Below are positions 35,760 through 45,621 of a stretch of DNA of 53,102 nucleotides, piece by piece; within the stretch, counting starts at the first letter, position 1; every line of letters starts with the position of its first letter. The stretch comes from Thermoplasmatota archaeon (GTDB lineage: Archaea > Thermoplasmatota > Thermoplasmata > Thermoplasmatales > Thermoplasmataceae), in contig JAMDCA010000038.1 in the NCBI GenBank assembly GCA_023489435.1, forward strand, positions 1 through 53,102, in the 5' to 3' direction. The notes under the pieces are model-generated. The model made no database searches, was not told the DNA's origin, and saw only the letters and a list, made by a program, of their open reading frames with translations. The translations under genes were made by a program, and so were the position numbers.

Positions 35760-37814
35760 TTACACTGCTGTGCCCATATTTGGCCTGTTGAAAACTTTTT
35801 TCCTCAGGGTACCGCGAAGGAGCAGTGAGTTAAGAACAACACTTGTTGAACTCATGCCCATGGCAAGCGCTGAAAGAATGGGAAGAACAGAATAGACCTG
35901 CAAACCGAGGAATGGAACAAGTGCCCCGCCTGCAACTGGTATCAGGGCGGAATTGTACCCAATGGCCCAGAAGATGTTCTGCTTGACTTTCCTTACGGTT
36001 TGCCTTGAAAGGTCTATTGATGACAGGACCAGCATTATGTTATTCTTTGCAATAATAACATCTCCTGCCTCTTTTGCAACATCTGATGCCTCCGGCACCG
36101 CTATGCCAGCATCTGCAGTTTCCATTGCAACTGTGTCGTTAATCCCATCGCCGACAAAAACCACAAAGTCACCCTCTTCCTGGTATTTCCTTACAATCTC
36201 CGCTTTCTGTTCGGGAAGGCATTGGGGGTGGTACGAGTCCAGGGAAAGCATCTCAGAGATTCTGTGTGCCTCAGTCTCCTTGTCCCCGGTAACTATTGTT
36301 GTCTTTATTCCACGTTCCCTCAGTTCTCTTATGAGCAGTGCTGACTCCGGCCTCACAACATACCGGAAACTGATGTTACCAACGTTTTTGCCATCCAGAA
36401 GTACTTCAACAGCTGAATTCTGGCTCCCTTTTGATCTAATAATCTCAACAGTCTTCCCGGATACTGTTCCCTGAATCCCCTGCCCGGGGGTTTCCTTTAC
36501 CTGAATTGCACTTGAAAGGGAAATACCGGCATCCACTGCATACCTCACTATGGACTGGGCTACTGGGTGGTTGGAATATTTTTCAACCGTACCGGCAAAT
36601 GCAATCATCTGATCCTGATCAATGGAGCTGTGGATTTCAGATACTTCCGGAAGTGTTCTGGTAAGTGTCCCGGTCTTGTCGAAAATGACCCGTGTTACCC
36701 GGGAAATCCTGTCAAGTGCACCGGTGTTTTTCACAATGAGGCCGTTTTCATAAGAAAATGTGGACGAAATGAGCATTGTTATGGGTGCCGCCAGTCCAAT
36801 TGCACATGGACATGCGATAACTACCACCGAAACAAATGCGAGAACAGGAATATCCCACTGCCCGGTTTGGCCCACGCTTATGAAATAAACCCATAAAGCT
36901 GCAGAGATGCTCGCGGCAATCAGTACTACAGGAACAAAGTACAATGAGAAGACGTCTGCGATCCTCTGAATTCTGGCACGCCCGGATGTGGCTGTCTGGA
37001 GCATGTCGTATATCTTCCTTATTGTGGAGTTGCTTCCTGATCTCAGCACTTTGATTTTCAATGTGCCATTGAGATTTTTTGTGCCGGATATTACTCTGCT
37101 TCCCACTGTCGCCAGCACTGGCTCCTGCTCTCCAGTTATGGTGGATGCATCCACATCTGCAGAACCTTCTGATACAACACCATCAGCAGACAGAATTTCA
37201 CCGGGCTTGACCAAAACAGTGTCACCCTCCTTTATGGAATCGGACGGGACTTCCAAAATATCATCTCCGACAACTTTGTGGGCAGTGCCCGGGATAAGTT
37301 CAAGCAGTTTGGATGCGGCGTCACCTGCAGATTTCTTGGTTATGGTCTCAATAAAGTTTCCCGTGAGTATAAGGGTGATAATGAAGGCGGATGCATCGTA
37401 GTAAGTGGATGAATGAGATATCAATAATGGATCAAACGTCACCACGAATGAATAGAAGAATGCTGTCAGTGTTCCCAGCGTAATGAGGATGTCCATATTT
37501 CCCATCCTGTTTCTGATAGATTCGTAAGCTCCCCTGTAAAAGCCAATTCCTGAATAAAATTGCACAGGAAGGGTGAGCACGAGAAGAATCCATGGCTTGA
37601 ACGCTATGCCCGGAATGTAAGTGAGCGCAAGTACAGGCACAGAAAATAACCATGCAACGGTTAGCTTCCACCTTATGGCCCTGACCTGTTCCTCAGGGGA
37701 CTTGAACTTGTTAAGGCAATCTGTTGAACAGAAAAAATAATCCCTGCCGTCTTTTGTAAGTTTCAGATTCGAGGTATCCGGAACAAACATACCGCAGACA
37801 GGGTCTGTTGGCAT
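35760..37814 (-). CDS. copA: Copper-exporting P1B-type ATPase with N-terminal YHS domain
   Basis: 684 residues. A YHS/TRASH-like metal domain at the N-terminus (C7, C29, C33) replaces the usual HMA domain. The ATPase core has TITGE (226-230), the ion-site CPC (335-337) in helix 6, the phosphorylated Asp in DKTGT (D379), HP at 416-417 and a later GDGIND. The CPC and HP motifs define heavy-metal P1B pumps, and with the neighbours (YHS chaperone, CopT-like regulator) copper is the likely cargo. It starts 4 nt after the small YHS gene and is divergent from the regulator. Confidence 0.93.
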   Translation of the reverse strand: MPTDPVCGMFVPDTSNLKLTKDGRDYFFCSTDCLNKFKSPEEQVRAIRWKLTVAWLFSVPVLALTYIPGIAFKPWILLVLTLPVQFYSGIGFYRGAYESIRNRMGNMDILITLGTLTAFFYSFVVTFDPLLISHSSTYYDASAFIITLILTGNFIETITKKSAGDAASKLLELIPGTAHKVVGDDILEVPSDSIKEGDTVLVKPGEILSADGVVSEGSADVDASTITGEQEPVLATVGSRVISGTKNLNGTLKIKVLRSGSNSTIRKIYDMLQTATSGRARIQRIADVFSLYFVPVVLIAASISAALWVYFISVGQTGQWDIPVLAFVSVVVIACPCAIGLAAPITMLISSTFSYENGLIVKNTGALDRISRVTRVIFDKTGTLTRTLPEVSEIHSSIDQDQMIAFAGTVEKYSNHPVAQSIVRYAVDAGISLSSAIQVKETPGQGIQGTVSGKTVEIIRSKGSQNSAVEVLLDGKNVGNISFRYVVRPESALLIRELRERGIKTTIVTGDKETEAHRISEMLSLDSYHPQCLPEQKAEIVRKYQEEGDFVVFVGDGINDTVAMETADAGIAVPEASDVAKEAGDVIIAKNNIMLVLSSIDLSRQTVRKVKQNIFWAIGYNSALIPVAGGALVPFLGLQVYSVLPILSALAMGMSSTSVVLNSLLLRGTLRKKVFNRPNMGTAV

Positions 37815-37818
37815 ATTT

Positions 37819-37965
37819 TCACCTGGTAAACTTCAGCGGGTTTGCGTCAAACTTCTCCTTGCAGTGCACGCAGCAGAAGTGGTATTCCTTCTCCTTATAG
37901 CTCGACTTAAAGCCCGTATCGTCGGATACAGTCATGCCGCAAACCGGATCAACCATTTTAGCCAT
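37819..37965 (-). CDS. Small YHS/TRASH metal-binding protein (CopM-like chaperone)
   Basis: 48 residues from the ATG at 37965; a longer frame to 38007 would start inside the promoter. It consists of little more than VDPVCGMTV and YHFCCVHCKEKF (C9, C31, C32, C35), the same module as the N-terminus of the downstream pump. It is likely to carry copper to the ATPase, as in known archaeal cop clusters. Confidence 0.85.
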   Translation of the reverse strand: MAKMVDPVCGMTVSDDTGFKSSYKEKEYHFCCVHCKEKFDANPLKFTR

Positions 37966-37988
37966 AATTTGAAATCGTGGAAGAATAC

Positions 37989-38004
37989 ATAAGCATTCAC
38001 TTAT
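37989..38004. promoter_or_regulatory. Inverted repeat in the cop divergent promoter
   Basis: ATAAG, six bases, CTTAT in the 74-bp space between the regulator and the copM-copA genes, next to TATA-like sequence for the minus-strand operon. It is a candidate operator for the Lrp/TRASH regulator. Confidence 0.35.
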
Positions 38005-38039
38005 CAAAATGGATAAATTCTTTATTCATATTTACCAGT

Positions 38040-38567
38040 ATGAAGAGAAATCTTTCCGAACTTGAGCAAAGACTAGTTACAATACTGCGGGAGGATTCAA
38101 GAAAAACAATATCCGAAATCGCTCTGGAGCTTGATGTTTCCAGAACCACGGCAAGAAAAACCCTGGATTCGCTCATGGGCTCCGGCCGGATAAAATCATT
38201 TACAGTGAACCTGAGTGATGATGAGAAGGATCTGGCAGTCATTCAGGTAGAGGACGTCAGTCTGATCCCAAAGAAGTTCATTCTGGAAGACTTTGAGCTC
38301 ATAGACAGCAGCCATATGGTTGTGATACATTATGAAAACCTTCTGAACCTGGGTGAGACAAGAATCATTGACGTAAAGATTGCAAAGCGGAGGACCATTG
38401 GTGAGAATCCCGGAAGGATGCTGCACCTGCACTGTGACCTCTGCGGAAGCGACATTCAGAGCGACCCAATTACGGTGAGATCCAAAGGGAAGACGTATTA
38501 TGCCTGTTGCCCTGGCTGCGAAAGCACACTTCGAAAGCGAATCGCAGTTGTTGAGTTGCAAGACTGA
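38040..38567 (+). CDS. Copper-responsive regulator, HTH plus TRASH domain (CopT/CopR-like)
   Basis: 175 residues from the ATG at 38040. The N-terminal winged helix is Lrp/AsnC-like (QRLVTILREDSRKTISEIALELDVSRTTARKTL, about 10-45). A middle effector part has no clear family. The C-terminal TRASH domain is HCDLCGSDI...YYACCPGC (C132, C135, C156, C157, C160). This architecture is known from archaeal copper regulators that sit divergently next to copM-copA, exactly as here. Confidence 0.9.
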   Translation: MKRNLSELEQRLVTILREDSRKTISEIALELDVSRTTARKTLDSLMGSGRIKSFTVNLSDDEKDLAVIQVEDVSLIPKKFILEDFELIDSSHMVVIHYENLLNLGETRIIDVKIAKRRTIGENPGRMLHLHCDLCGSDIQSDPITVRSKGKTYYACCPGCESTLRKRIAVVELQD

Positions 38568-38579
38568 TGGCGGATAATT

Positions 38580-38936
38580 ATGGCAATAAAACTACAGAGG
38601 ATATATAGCAAGGACAGGCAGGAAGGATTGAGGATCCTTGTGGACCGGCTTTGGCCACGTGGAGTTAGCAGGGAGTCAGCTCAACTTCATTCTTGGTTCC
38701 GGGATGTTGCACCATCCAACAACCTGAGGAAACAGTTTTCACATGAGGCTGGTAGATACGAACTTTTCAGAGAGATTTACCTGAAGGAACTCACAACCAA
38801 TCCGGCATTCCAGAGATTGCTGGATTTATGCAGGAATAATGATGTTGTATTGCTCTTCTCGGCTACAGACACTGAGCATAACAATGCTGTGGTGCTGAAG
38901 GAAGCAATCGAAAGAGAAATGTCCAGGACTCACTGA
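38580..38936 (+). CDS. DUF488 family protein
   Basis: 118 residues. It has the DUF488 signature [50 protein letters not shown] and ends with [22 protein letters not shown]. Biochemical function is not established; relatives are found near stress and metal genes. It starts 12 nt after the copper regulator stop, so it is probably co-transcribed. Its 3' end overlaps the convergent pncB gene by 7 nt. Confidence 0.9.
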   Translation: MAIKLQRIYSKDRQEGLRILVDRLWPRGVSRESAQLHSWFRDVAPSNNLRKQFSHEAGRYELFREIYLKELTTNPAFQRLLDLCRNNDVVLLFSATDTEHNNAVVLKEAIEREMSRTH

Positions 38937-40150
38937 TTCTGCGAAGCATACCTAAGCAATTCAAGCTCTTTCAGAGTCCTTGCCCTGAGAGCTTCTGGTG
39001 ATTCATAGGCCTTATGAAGCTTGCCCTTTTCCAGCATATGTGCGAGAATATTTTCCATCCTCCCCCCACACTTGCAGGTTGCGTGAGATTTTGATGAGGG
39101 TACTGAAAGTAGGCCCATGCACTTGCTGCACCTGAGCAAATTCTTGCTTCCTGAATGCTTTCCCCTCTTGGTGAGCGGTGTGCCATTGAGCTCCACTATA
39201 TCCATGGCAAAATCGTATGGATGCGCAGATGCGATTGAAGTGCCGATCCCGAAAGCCTCAGCTCCGGCTGCTTTCAACTCTGCCAGATTCTCCAGTTTTA
39301 GACCTCCGGAGACCATGATTTTCACGTTGCTGAATCCCCTCAGGTCAAGTTCCCATCTCACTTCCCTGACAATATTGGCAAAGTTTCCCCTCCTGGAGGA
39401 TGGTGTGTCAAGCCTGACGAAATTGAGATCCGGAAACATGGTGGCAGCCTTTATGGCCGCAAACTTCTCATCCATGTAAGTGTCAATGAGAACCGTCTTC
39501 ACGCCCTTTGGGCCAACAGCCTTAACGGTCATATCCCAGGCTTTGTCATCGCCAAAAATAAGGGACAGTGCATGGGGCATGGTTCCCACAGGTTTCTGGC
39601 CTATGAGCTTTCCGCCGAGGATCCCCGATACTCCATCTGCACCGCCAATGTAAGCTGCCCTGTCAATCATGGGGGAAATTGCAGGATGCATCCTTCTGAT
39701 TCCAAATGAGAAGAAAGGTGTCTCGCCCAGGACGTCCCGTATTCTTGATGAATAAGTAGAAATGCCTGTGGACTGGCAGATGAAGCCAAGGATAGATGTT
39801 TCAAACTCCCCGAAATCATCATAACTGCCTTCAATCCTCATTACTGGCACAGGGTTTCCTGCCATATCCCTTGGGCTAAGTATTGTGCCTTCCGGAATGG
39901 CATACACATCCACGTCCTTTCCTCTAAGAATCCCCAGAACCTCATTGAGGCCTGTGAAATTGACCCATGGATCCAGTGGCCCTGAAAGGGTTACTTCTGC
40001 AACAACCTGTGCATTATGTTTGACCCTGGAGGCTGCATTGAGGCTCCTTTCAAAGTATACATCTGATGCCTGGCCCGCCATAATCTCTTCAAAGGTTGCT
40101 GAACTTAGTCCTATTTCCTGGTCTTTTTCCGCTGATTTCTTAGATACCAT
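38930..40150 (-). CDS. pncB: Nicotinate phosphoribosyltransferase
   Basis: 406 residues from the ATG at 40150; the longer frame to 40198 overlaps pncA. It closely follows the short Thermoplasma-type NAPRTase: [57 protein letters not shown], and the phosphate-binding [13 protein letters not shown]...FGIGTSI. A C-terminal zinc-like knuckle reads LRCSKCMG...CKCGGRM. It makes nicotinate mononucleotide for NAD salvage. The start lies one base after the pncA stop. Confidence 0.93.
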   Translation of the reverse strand: MVSKKSAEKDQEIGLSSATFEEIMAGQASDVYFERSLNAASRVKHNAQVVAEVTLSGPLDPWVNFTGLNEVLGILRGKDVDVYAIPEGTILSPRDMAGNPVPVMRIEGSYDDFGEFETSILGFICQSTGISTYSSRIRDVLGETPFFSFGIRRMHPAISPMIDRAAYIGGADGVSGILGGKLIGQKPVGTMPHALSLIFGDDKAWDMTVKAVGPKGVKTVLIDTYMDEKFAAIKAATMFPDLNFVRLDTPSSRRGNFANIVREVRWELDLRGFSNVKIMVSGGLKLENLAELKAAGAEAFGIGTSIASAHPYDFAMDIVELNGTPLTKRGKHSGSKNLLRCSKCMGLLSVPSSKSHATCKCGGRMENILAHMLEKGKLHKAYESPEALRARTLKELELLRYASQNQ

Positions 40151-40151
40151 G

Positions 40152-40682
40152 CTACAACTCCTCAAGGGCTTCAACTGATGTGAGAATTCTGGCCCCATAG
40201 TTTCTCTTCATGAATGATATGGCCTCCAGGTTCCTGTCTGGAGATATAGCTCCGCAAAGGTCTGAAATTACGTTCAGATCGTAGTACCTGTAAAATGCAC
40301 CTGCCACTGTATGCTGCACACAAATGTCGGTGCTGATTCCGAAAACATAGAGTCTTCCGATGCCCAGTGCTCTCAAATATCCATCAAGATCCGTTTCATG
40401 GAAGGCATCAAAATGCCTCTTTGTTATTCTGTAACCTCGAATATTTTTAAGCGAATCCACCTGCTGGCATCCCCAGGTTCCTATGATACAGTGTTCTCCC
40501 CAAACCTTGAATTCCGGGTCATTTGGAATGTGAGTATCAAGGGTGAATACGATTTCTGCCTTTCCCTCAAGCTTCTTCAGGAAGGTTGCAATCCTTGCGG
40601 AAACTGCTACAGAGTTTTCGGAGCCAAAGATTCCCGATACAAAATCATTTACTATGTCGACAACAAGAACCGCGCTTTTCAT
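40152..40682 (-). CDS. pncA: Nicotinamidase / isochorismatase-family hydrolase
   Basis: 176 residues from the ATG at 40682. The catalytic Asp is in VVDIVNDF (D8), metal ligands are around [12 protein letters not shown] and [11 protein letters not shown], and the nucleophilic Cys is in [12 protein letters not shown]. It deamidates nicotinamide to nicotinate, which the next gene (pncB, one base downstream) consumes. The cysS stop lies 8 nt upstream, so cysS-pncA-pncB form one operon. Confidence 0.92.
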   Translation of the reverse strand: MKSAVLVVDIVNDFVSGIFGSENSVAVSARIATFLKKLEGKAEIVFTLDTHIPNDPEFKVWGEHCIIGTWGCQQVDSLKNIRGYRITKRHFDAFHETDLDGYLRALGIGRLYVFGISTDICVQHTVAGAFYRYYDLNVISDLCGAISPDRNLEAISFMKRNYGARILTSVEALEEL

Positions 40683-40690
40683 ATGATCAC

Positions 40691-42058
40691 CTATTCCCTC
40701 CACCAGATGGTTTCCTCTCCACGATCCTCAATTGTTATTCCCATTCCCCTGAGGTTTTTCCTGATTTCATCTGCGCCAGCAAAATCCTTCTTTTCCCTCA
40801 TTGTACGCCTGAGTTTTAGGAGAAACCCGACCAGTTCCTCTCCTGTGAAATCTCCTTTCTTTGCTGGAAGTATCCCCGTGAAGCTATCCACCCATTCTAT
40901 TGTTTCAATTGCAATTGCAGCTTCGCGATCTCCAAGGTCCTCAATATGCGTATTCCATTTCCCGATGTACTCCAGCAAATCTCTGAAAAGCAGGCGGAAA
41001 TCAAAATTGCTGTCCATTCTTTCAGAAAGTTTTGCTATTGCAGGATTTTCATTTAAACTCTTGGATGGGCCGATCTTTAGCTTAAGTTTCCTGTAAATTG
41101 TGTTTATCGTGCTTAAATTGGCCCTGGCTTCATTCATCAGTTCATGCGAAAAGCTAACAGTGGTCCTGAACTGGACATTTAGGAGTGCATACCTCAGTTC
41201 TTCCGGGAGGTAATCATTCAGGACGCTCCGGATTGTGATGTAGTTTTTCAGTGACTTGGACATTTTTTCCTCGTTCACATTGAGCATTGCACTGTGTATC
41301 CAGTATCTGGCGAGATATGGTTGCCCGCTGATGGACCTTTCCTGTGCAATCTCAGCCTCATGATGGGGAAAAATCAGGTCGGTTCCGCCACCATGGATGT
41401 CGTAGGTTGGCCCGAAGTATTTCTCAGTAATGGCGGTATCTTCTATGTGCCACCCTGGCCTTCCCCTGCCCCAGGGAGATTCCCAGTAAGGTTCACCTGG
41501 CTTCATCTTCTTCCATATGACAAAATCCCTAGGATCACGCTTCTCTTCAGTCGATTCCACCCGGGCGCCAATCCTCAGAGATTCGAGGTCCTGCCCGGAA
41601 AGTTTTCCATAGTCCGGGAATTTTGCAACACTGAAGTAGACACCATCTGATGTTTCATATGCAAGATCCCTTTCAACGAGAACCCTGATTTGCTGTATGA
41701 TCTCGGATATGTGGCGGGTCGCCATGGCATAAAAATTGACGCTGTCTATCTTCAGAGTCTTCATGATGTCCATATATTCTTCTGTGTATCGTTTTGAAAT
41801 AACATCATAAGGCACATTTTCTTCGTTTGCCCTGTTTATGATCTTGTCATCTATGTCTGTGATGTTCTGGAGATAGAACACACTGTATCCTTTCAGTCGG
41901 AGATATTTCACCACAGAATCAAAAAATGTATACGTTCTCGCATGGCCTAAGTGAAAACTGTCCTGTACGGTCGGGCCACACACGAATACCTTTATTACGG
42001 CATCGGGGTCAAGCTCCAGCGTTATTTCCTTCCTGGACAGAGTATCATAGGCCAACAT
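40691..42058 (-). CDS. cysS: Cysteine--tRNA ligase
   Basis: 455 residues. The class I motif HLGH is at 36-39 after the zinc Cys (VFVCGPTVQ), then YLQNITDIDDKI, GRPGWHIEDTAI, HGGGTDLIFPHHEAEIAQ, and KMSKS in EEKMSKSLKNY. A short C-terminal anticodon domain follows. It is complete and first in the operon with the NAD salvage genes. Confidence 0.96.
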   Translation of the reverse strand: MLAYDTLSRKEITLELDPDAVIKVFVCGPTVQDSFHLGHARTYTFFDSVVKYLRLKGYSVFYLQNITDIDDKIINRANEENVPYDVISKRYTEEYMDIMKTLKIDSVNFYAMATRHISEIIQQIRVLVERDLAYETSDGVYFSVAKFPDYGKLSGQDLESLRIGARVESTEEKRDPRDFVIWKKMKPGEPYWESPWGRGRPGWHIEDTAITEKYFGPTYDIHGGGTDLIFPHHEAEIAQERSISGQPYLARYWIHSAMLNVNEEKMSKSLKNYITIRSVLNDYLPEELRYALLNVQFRTTVSFSHELMNEARANLSTINTIYRKLKLKIGPSKSLNENPAIAKLSERMDSNFDFRLLFRDLLEYIGKWNTHIEDLGDREAAIAIETIEWVDSFTGILPAKKGDFTGEELVGFLLKLRRTMREKKDFAGADEIRKNLRGMGITIEDRGEETIWWRE

Positions 42059-42110
42059 TTATACTGGTATATATTGAGGCTTTGCTAAAAATTTGTCCTT
42101 TCCTGCAAGT

Positions 42111-42713
42111 TCATTTCTTTGTTCCGAAAAGAGCATCGTGGCTTGCATTCAGAATTGATTTTACCCTCTCAGAAAGAAACTCCGAGCCGATACAGAGAAC
42201 CTCTTCCTTTTCGAGATCGATCACAGAAATGGTTGCATTCCTGATTTTCAGGCCATAACTTTCCATTTCATCCAGGCCCAGATACAGGGAAATGGCAGAC
42301 CTGATGGGAAATTCATGGCTCACCAGGACCCAGTTTCCTTCAACTTCACTGAGTACCTCCCTGAATCTTTTCTGGTGGGATTCCCAGGTCTCCATTCCCA
42401 GTTCCTTCCTGCTGAGCTTGGGGACCTTGTGAACTGGAGTGTTGTTGAACCTGCCCATTCCTGATTCAATTATGCGCGGTTCCACGAATTCAGATATTCC
42501 GATTGTTGCTGCTATAATGCCTGCAGTTTCCCTGGCCCTCTGCACAGGACTTGTTGCGATGAAGTTTATCCTTATTGGCGCAAGTTCCTCCGCTGCCCTC
42601 CTTGCCTGCATTTTTCCCTCTTGTGTCAGAGGATAGCCGGTGTAGTCTGCGGATATTATGTTCCTTACGTTTGTCTCACTTTCTCCGTGCCTGACGAGAA
42701 TAGCAATGCCCAC
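42111..42713 (-). CDS. Histidine phosphatase (phosphoglycerate-mutase-like)
   Basis: 200 residues. RHGESETN (phospho-His at 9) opens the protein, then SPVQRARETAGII, and a second His in LVSHEFPIRSAI completes the active site. It may be a cofactor-dependent mutase or a broad phosphatase. Monocistronic, 52 nt upstream of cysS and possibly co-transcribed with it. Confidence 0.88.
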   Translation of the reverse strand: MGIAILVRHGESETNVRNIISADYTGYPLTQEGKMQARRAAEELAPIRINFIATSPVQRARETAGIIAATIGISEFVEPRIIESGMGRFNNTPVHKVPKLSRKELGMETWESHQKRFREVLSEVEGNWVLVSHEFPIRSAISLYLGLDEMESYGLKIRNATISVIDLEKEEVLCIGSEFLSERVKSILNASHDALFGTKK

Positions 42714-42861
42714 GAGTACCTATTAACGAACTGATATTAAAATTACCTCAAAGCTCCAGTATCCTCCTGCAAATTCAAACAATTCAGGCTTGCTTCAATA
42801 ATGATTATAAGGGGATCATGACTTTTCCATTAACTTGTAACCCAATATTGCGGTGTAAATC

Positions 42862-44934
42862 ATGGTTGACAAAGAACATACAAACAGGCTCATTAATGAA
42901 AAAAGCCCTTACCTGCTACAGCACGCCCACAATCCCGTGGACTGGTACCCATGGTCAGAAGAAGCGTTCAGGAAGGCAAAGGAAGAAAACAAGCTTGTTT
43001 TCCTCAGCATTGGATATTCCACCTGCCACTGGTGCCATGTCATGGAGAAGGAAAGTTTTGAAAATGAATACGTGGCAAGGGAGATGAACGATCTTTTTGT
43101 ATGCATCAAGGTGGACAGGGAGGAAAGGCCTGACATTGACAGTGCATACATGACTGTGAGCCAAATGATGACAGGTACTGGAGGATGGCCACTCAACATC
43201 ATCATGACACCTGAAAAGGTTCCGGTGTTTGCGTTGACATACATACCCCGGGAAAGCAGGAGAGGAATGGTGGGAATCGTAGACCTCACCAGGCAGCTCA
43301 AGGAACTGTGGACCCAGGGCAGGGAAGAGGTGGAGAGGAGAGCTGAGGAAGTTCTGAACAACCTGAAGAGAGTTGCCCAAAGCAGAAAGGGGAAATCTCT
43401 AAACCAGGAAACCATTGATGCCATGATTTCCCAGCTTAAGCAGAGCTTTGACAGTGAATATGGCGGTTTTGGAAATGCCCCCAAGTTTCCCTCCCCTCAA
43501 AATCTCATGTTTCTCATGAGGGCTTATAGAAAATCCGGCGACAAAGAACTATTGGAAATGGTCAAGAAAACCCTTGTTTCAATGAGAATGGGAGGCATTT
43601 ATGACCAACTTGGATTCGGGTTCCACAGATACTCCACCGACGCCGGCTGGTTCCTTCCGCATTTCGAGAAAATGCTCTATGACCAGGCACTTCAGATGAT
43701 GGCCTATACTGAAGCGTATCAGGTTACTGGTGAAAAGCTGTTCAAGGATGTGGTTTACGAGATTGCATCCTTTATAGAACGGGAAATGACTTCCCCGGAG
43801 GGCCCATTCTACAGTGCAATTGACGCAGACAGTGAAAACGAGGAGGGAAAGTTCTACACCTGGAGGGCAACAGAGATTCTTCAGCTCCTTGGAAAAGAGG
43901 AGGCAGATATCTTCATGTCTGTGTACAATTGCGATCTTTCTGGAAATTATATTGAGGAGGCAACGGGGAGGAACACTGGCAAAAACATACTTTTTCTCAA
44001 CCGTACCCTTGAAAGCGAAGCTGCCAGGCTCGGGCTTCCCACAGATGATCTCAGGCAATTGCTTGACAGAAGCAGAGAGAATTTATTCCAGTACAGGGCA
44101 CGAAGGACGCGGCCCCATCTTGACGACAAGATACTTACGGACAATAACGGCCTGATGGTTGCAGCTCTGTCGAAAGCACATAAGGCATTTGGAGAAGAAG
44201 CATTTCTAGCTTTGGCGAAGAAGGCTGCAGATTTCCTTCTGGACAAGATGTACCGGGATGGGCGATTGCTGCACCGATACAGGGATGGGGAAAGCGCCAT
44301 CAGCGGATATCTTGATGACTACGCCTTTCTTGCATTCGGACTTATAGAACTGTTTGAGAGCACTATGGATGCGAGATACCTCGAGGTGGGCAAAAAGCTC
44401 TCAGAGACGGCTGATTTACTGTTCAAGGATGAGAAAGAGGGTGGCTATTTCGGTTCACCTTCAGATGGGGAAGTTCTTCCGGTGAGAATGAAAGAAGGCC
44501 ACGATGGAGCAATACCGTCCGGAAACTCCGTCCAGATGCTGAATCTCCTTAGGATGGGCACGATCCTCTCTGACCCTGCCATGAAGGAAGTAGCAGATTC
44601 TATTGCTGATGCATTTTCTTCAGATCTTCAGAGAGGTGCCATGTACCACTGTTTCATGGGTATAGGAATCATGTACTCCTTAAACACAAATTATCTGGTG
44701 AAGATTGGTGAGAAACATCCACTGTCCAGGAAAGCCTTGAAGTATTTGCAGCAGAGTTACGAGCCTTTTGCTGAACCACTGTTTTTGAACGATAACAATT
44801 CAAAATTGACCGAGCTGTTGGGAGAAGCATCTTCCGCAGGCAATGCCCACAGCAAGATACTTGTCTGCATTGACAAGAACTGTTTTCCACCAGCGGAAAA
44901 CATAGAAAAGCTGAAGGAACTGATCAAGAATTGA
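42862..44934 (+). CDS. YyaL/SPATA20-type protein: thioredoxin-like (DUF255) plus six-hairpin domain
   Basis: 690 residues. The N-terminal DUF255 thioredoxin fold reads [22 protein letters not shown] with the redox motif CHWC (55-58). An alpha/alpha barrel follows (about 200-600) with [39 protein letters not shown] and [13 protein letters not shown], as in glycoside-hydrolase-like six-hairpin domains. The family is widespread but its reaction is unknown. The stop lies 3 nt before a small IS605-type element. Confidence 0.93.
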   Translation: MVDKEHTNRLINEKSPYLLQHAHNPVDWYPWSEEAFRKAKEENKLVFLSIGYSTCHWCHVMEKESFENEYVAREMNDLFVCIKVDREERPDIDSAYMTVSQMMTGTGGWPLNIIMTPEKVPVFALTYIPRESRRGMVGIVDLTRQLKELWTQGREEVERRAEEVLNNLKRVAQSRKGKSLNQETIDAMISQLKQSFDSEYGGFGNAPKFPSPQNLMFLMRAYRKSGDKELLEMVKKTLVSMRMGGIYDQLGFGFHRYSTDAGWFLPHFEKMLYDQALQMMAYTEAYQVTGEKLFKDVVYEIASFIEREMTSPEGPFYSAIDADSENEEGKFYTWRATEILQLLGKEEADIFMSVYNCDLSGNYIEEATGRNTGKNILFLNRTLESEAARLGLPTDDLRQLLDRSRENLFQYRARRTRPHLDDKILTDNNGLMVAALSKAHKAFGEEAFLALAKKAADFLLDKMYRDGRLLHRYRDGESAISGYLDDYAFLAFGLIELFESTMDARYLEVGKKLSETADLLFKDEKEGGYFGSPSDGEVLPVRMKEGHDGAIPSGNSVQMLNLLRMGTILSDPAMKEVADSIADAFSSDLQRGAMYHCFMGIGIMYSLNTNYLVKIGEKHPLSRKALKYLQQSYEPFAEPLFLNDNNSKLTELLGEASSAGNAHSKILVCIDKNCFPPAENIEKLKELIKN

Positions 44935-44937
44935 ATT

Positions 44938-45101
44938 TTGTGACATCCTCGCTGCCCTTTATGTTTTCACTGCTGCACATGAAACATTATATTGGCGCTC
45001 ATTAACCCAGTTCACTAACATGAAAAATGAGTGGGTATCCCGTGTTAAGCGGGATAATCTCGCTTTTATCCCTTTCTTTTCAGAAAGGGATTTCACGCTC
45101 A
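44938..45101 (-). mobile_element. Short IS605-end element (MITE-like)
   Basis: The left edge TTGTGACATCCTCGC (44938-44952) and right edge GGGATTTCACGCTCA (45087-45101) repeat, in the same order and orientation, the two edges of the relic at 33571-33841. Two hairpins lie inside: ATCCCG/CGGGAT (45037-45042, 45050-45055) and a perfect 10-bp stem (45068-45077 with 45082-45091). GAGTG and CGCTC can close them into a cloverleaf-like structure. There is no coding capacity. It may also end both convergent transcripts here. Confidence 0.5.
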
Positions 45102-45123
45102 ATTTTGTTAAAATTTATTCAAA

Positions 45124-45621
45124 CTAAAGTTGCTGGTTCATTGTAAATGTGGCGATTGTTCCCTGGGTCTTGAGATCCACTATCCTGACCTGGCTTATGT
45201 TCTGGTCTCCGTGAAAATTAGGTATCCCTGAAATCGTCGCAACTGTGGAAACACCAAAATATTGCGGACCCTTCACAGATATATTCCACAAACCATCAAC
45301 ATTTGATGCGTTTGGCTGATCGGCCGATAACACGTCGTAATATACGCTGTTATTCGTAGTCGTGATCACCATCTGCACTTCTGAAAGGCTGATGTTACCG
45401 CCGTACTGCACAACGTACATCTGGTACACTGGTGGATTGTTAGCCACTTCATTGACCTGTATTGATGCCTGCGGCGTTGAAATTCCAAGGAATGTAGTAT
45501 AGCCGCCAAGGATTGTGTAAAGAGTGGCAGCAAGCACTACGGTTATCGCAACGAGCAGGATTGTTGCTATGATTGGAGAAACTGCCTTGTCATCTTTAAG
45601 TATGACCTTTTTCATCTGCAC
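45124..45621 (-). CDS. Type IV pilin-like protein with class III signal peptide
   Basis: 165 residues. The leader ends KDDKA and is followed by VSPIIATILLVAITVVLAATLYTILGG, the archaeal pilin N-terminal domain (DUF1628/DUF1646 style), for cleavage by an EppA/PibD-type peptidase before the hydrophobic helix. The rest is a Ser/Thr/Asn-rich beta domain with several sequons. It should form or join a surface filament. It is isolated from assembly ATPase genes, which must lie elsewhere. Confidence 0.85.
   Translation of the reverse strand: MQMKKVILKDDKAVSPIIATILLVAITVVLAATLYTILGGYTTFLGISTPQASIQVNEVANNPPVYQMYVVQYGGNISLSEVQMVITTTNNSVYYDVLSADQPNASNVDGLWNISVKGPQYFGVSTVATISGIPNFHGDQNISQVRIVDLKTQGTIATFTMNQQL

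Noticed and set aside
38930-40682. NAD salvage genes as part of the SIR2 system
   Set aside because: They are 38 kb away in a housekeeping operon with cysS; the shared NAD theme is most likely coincidence.
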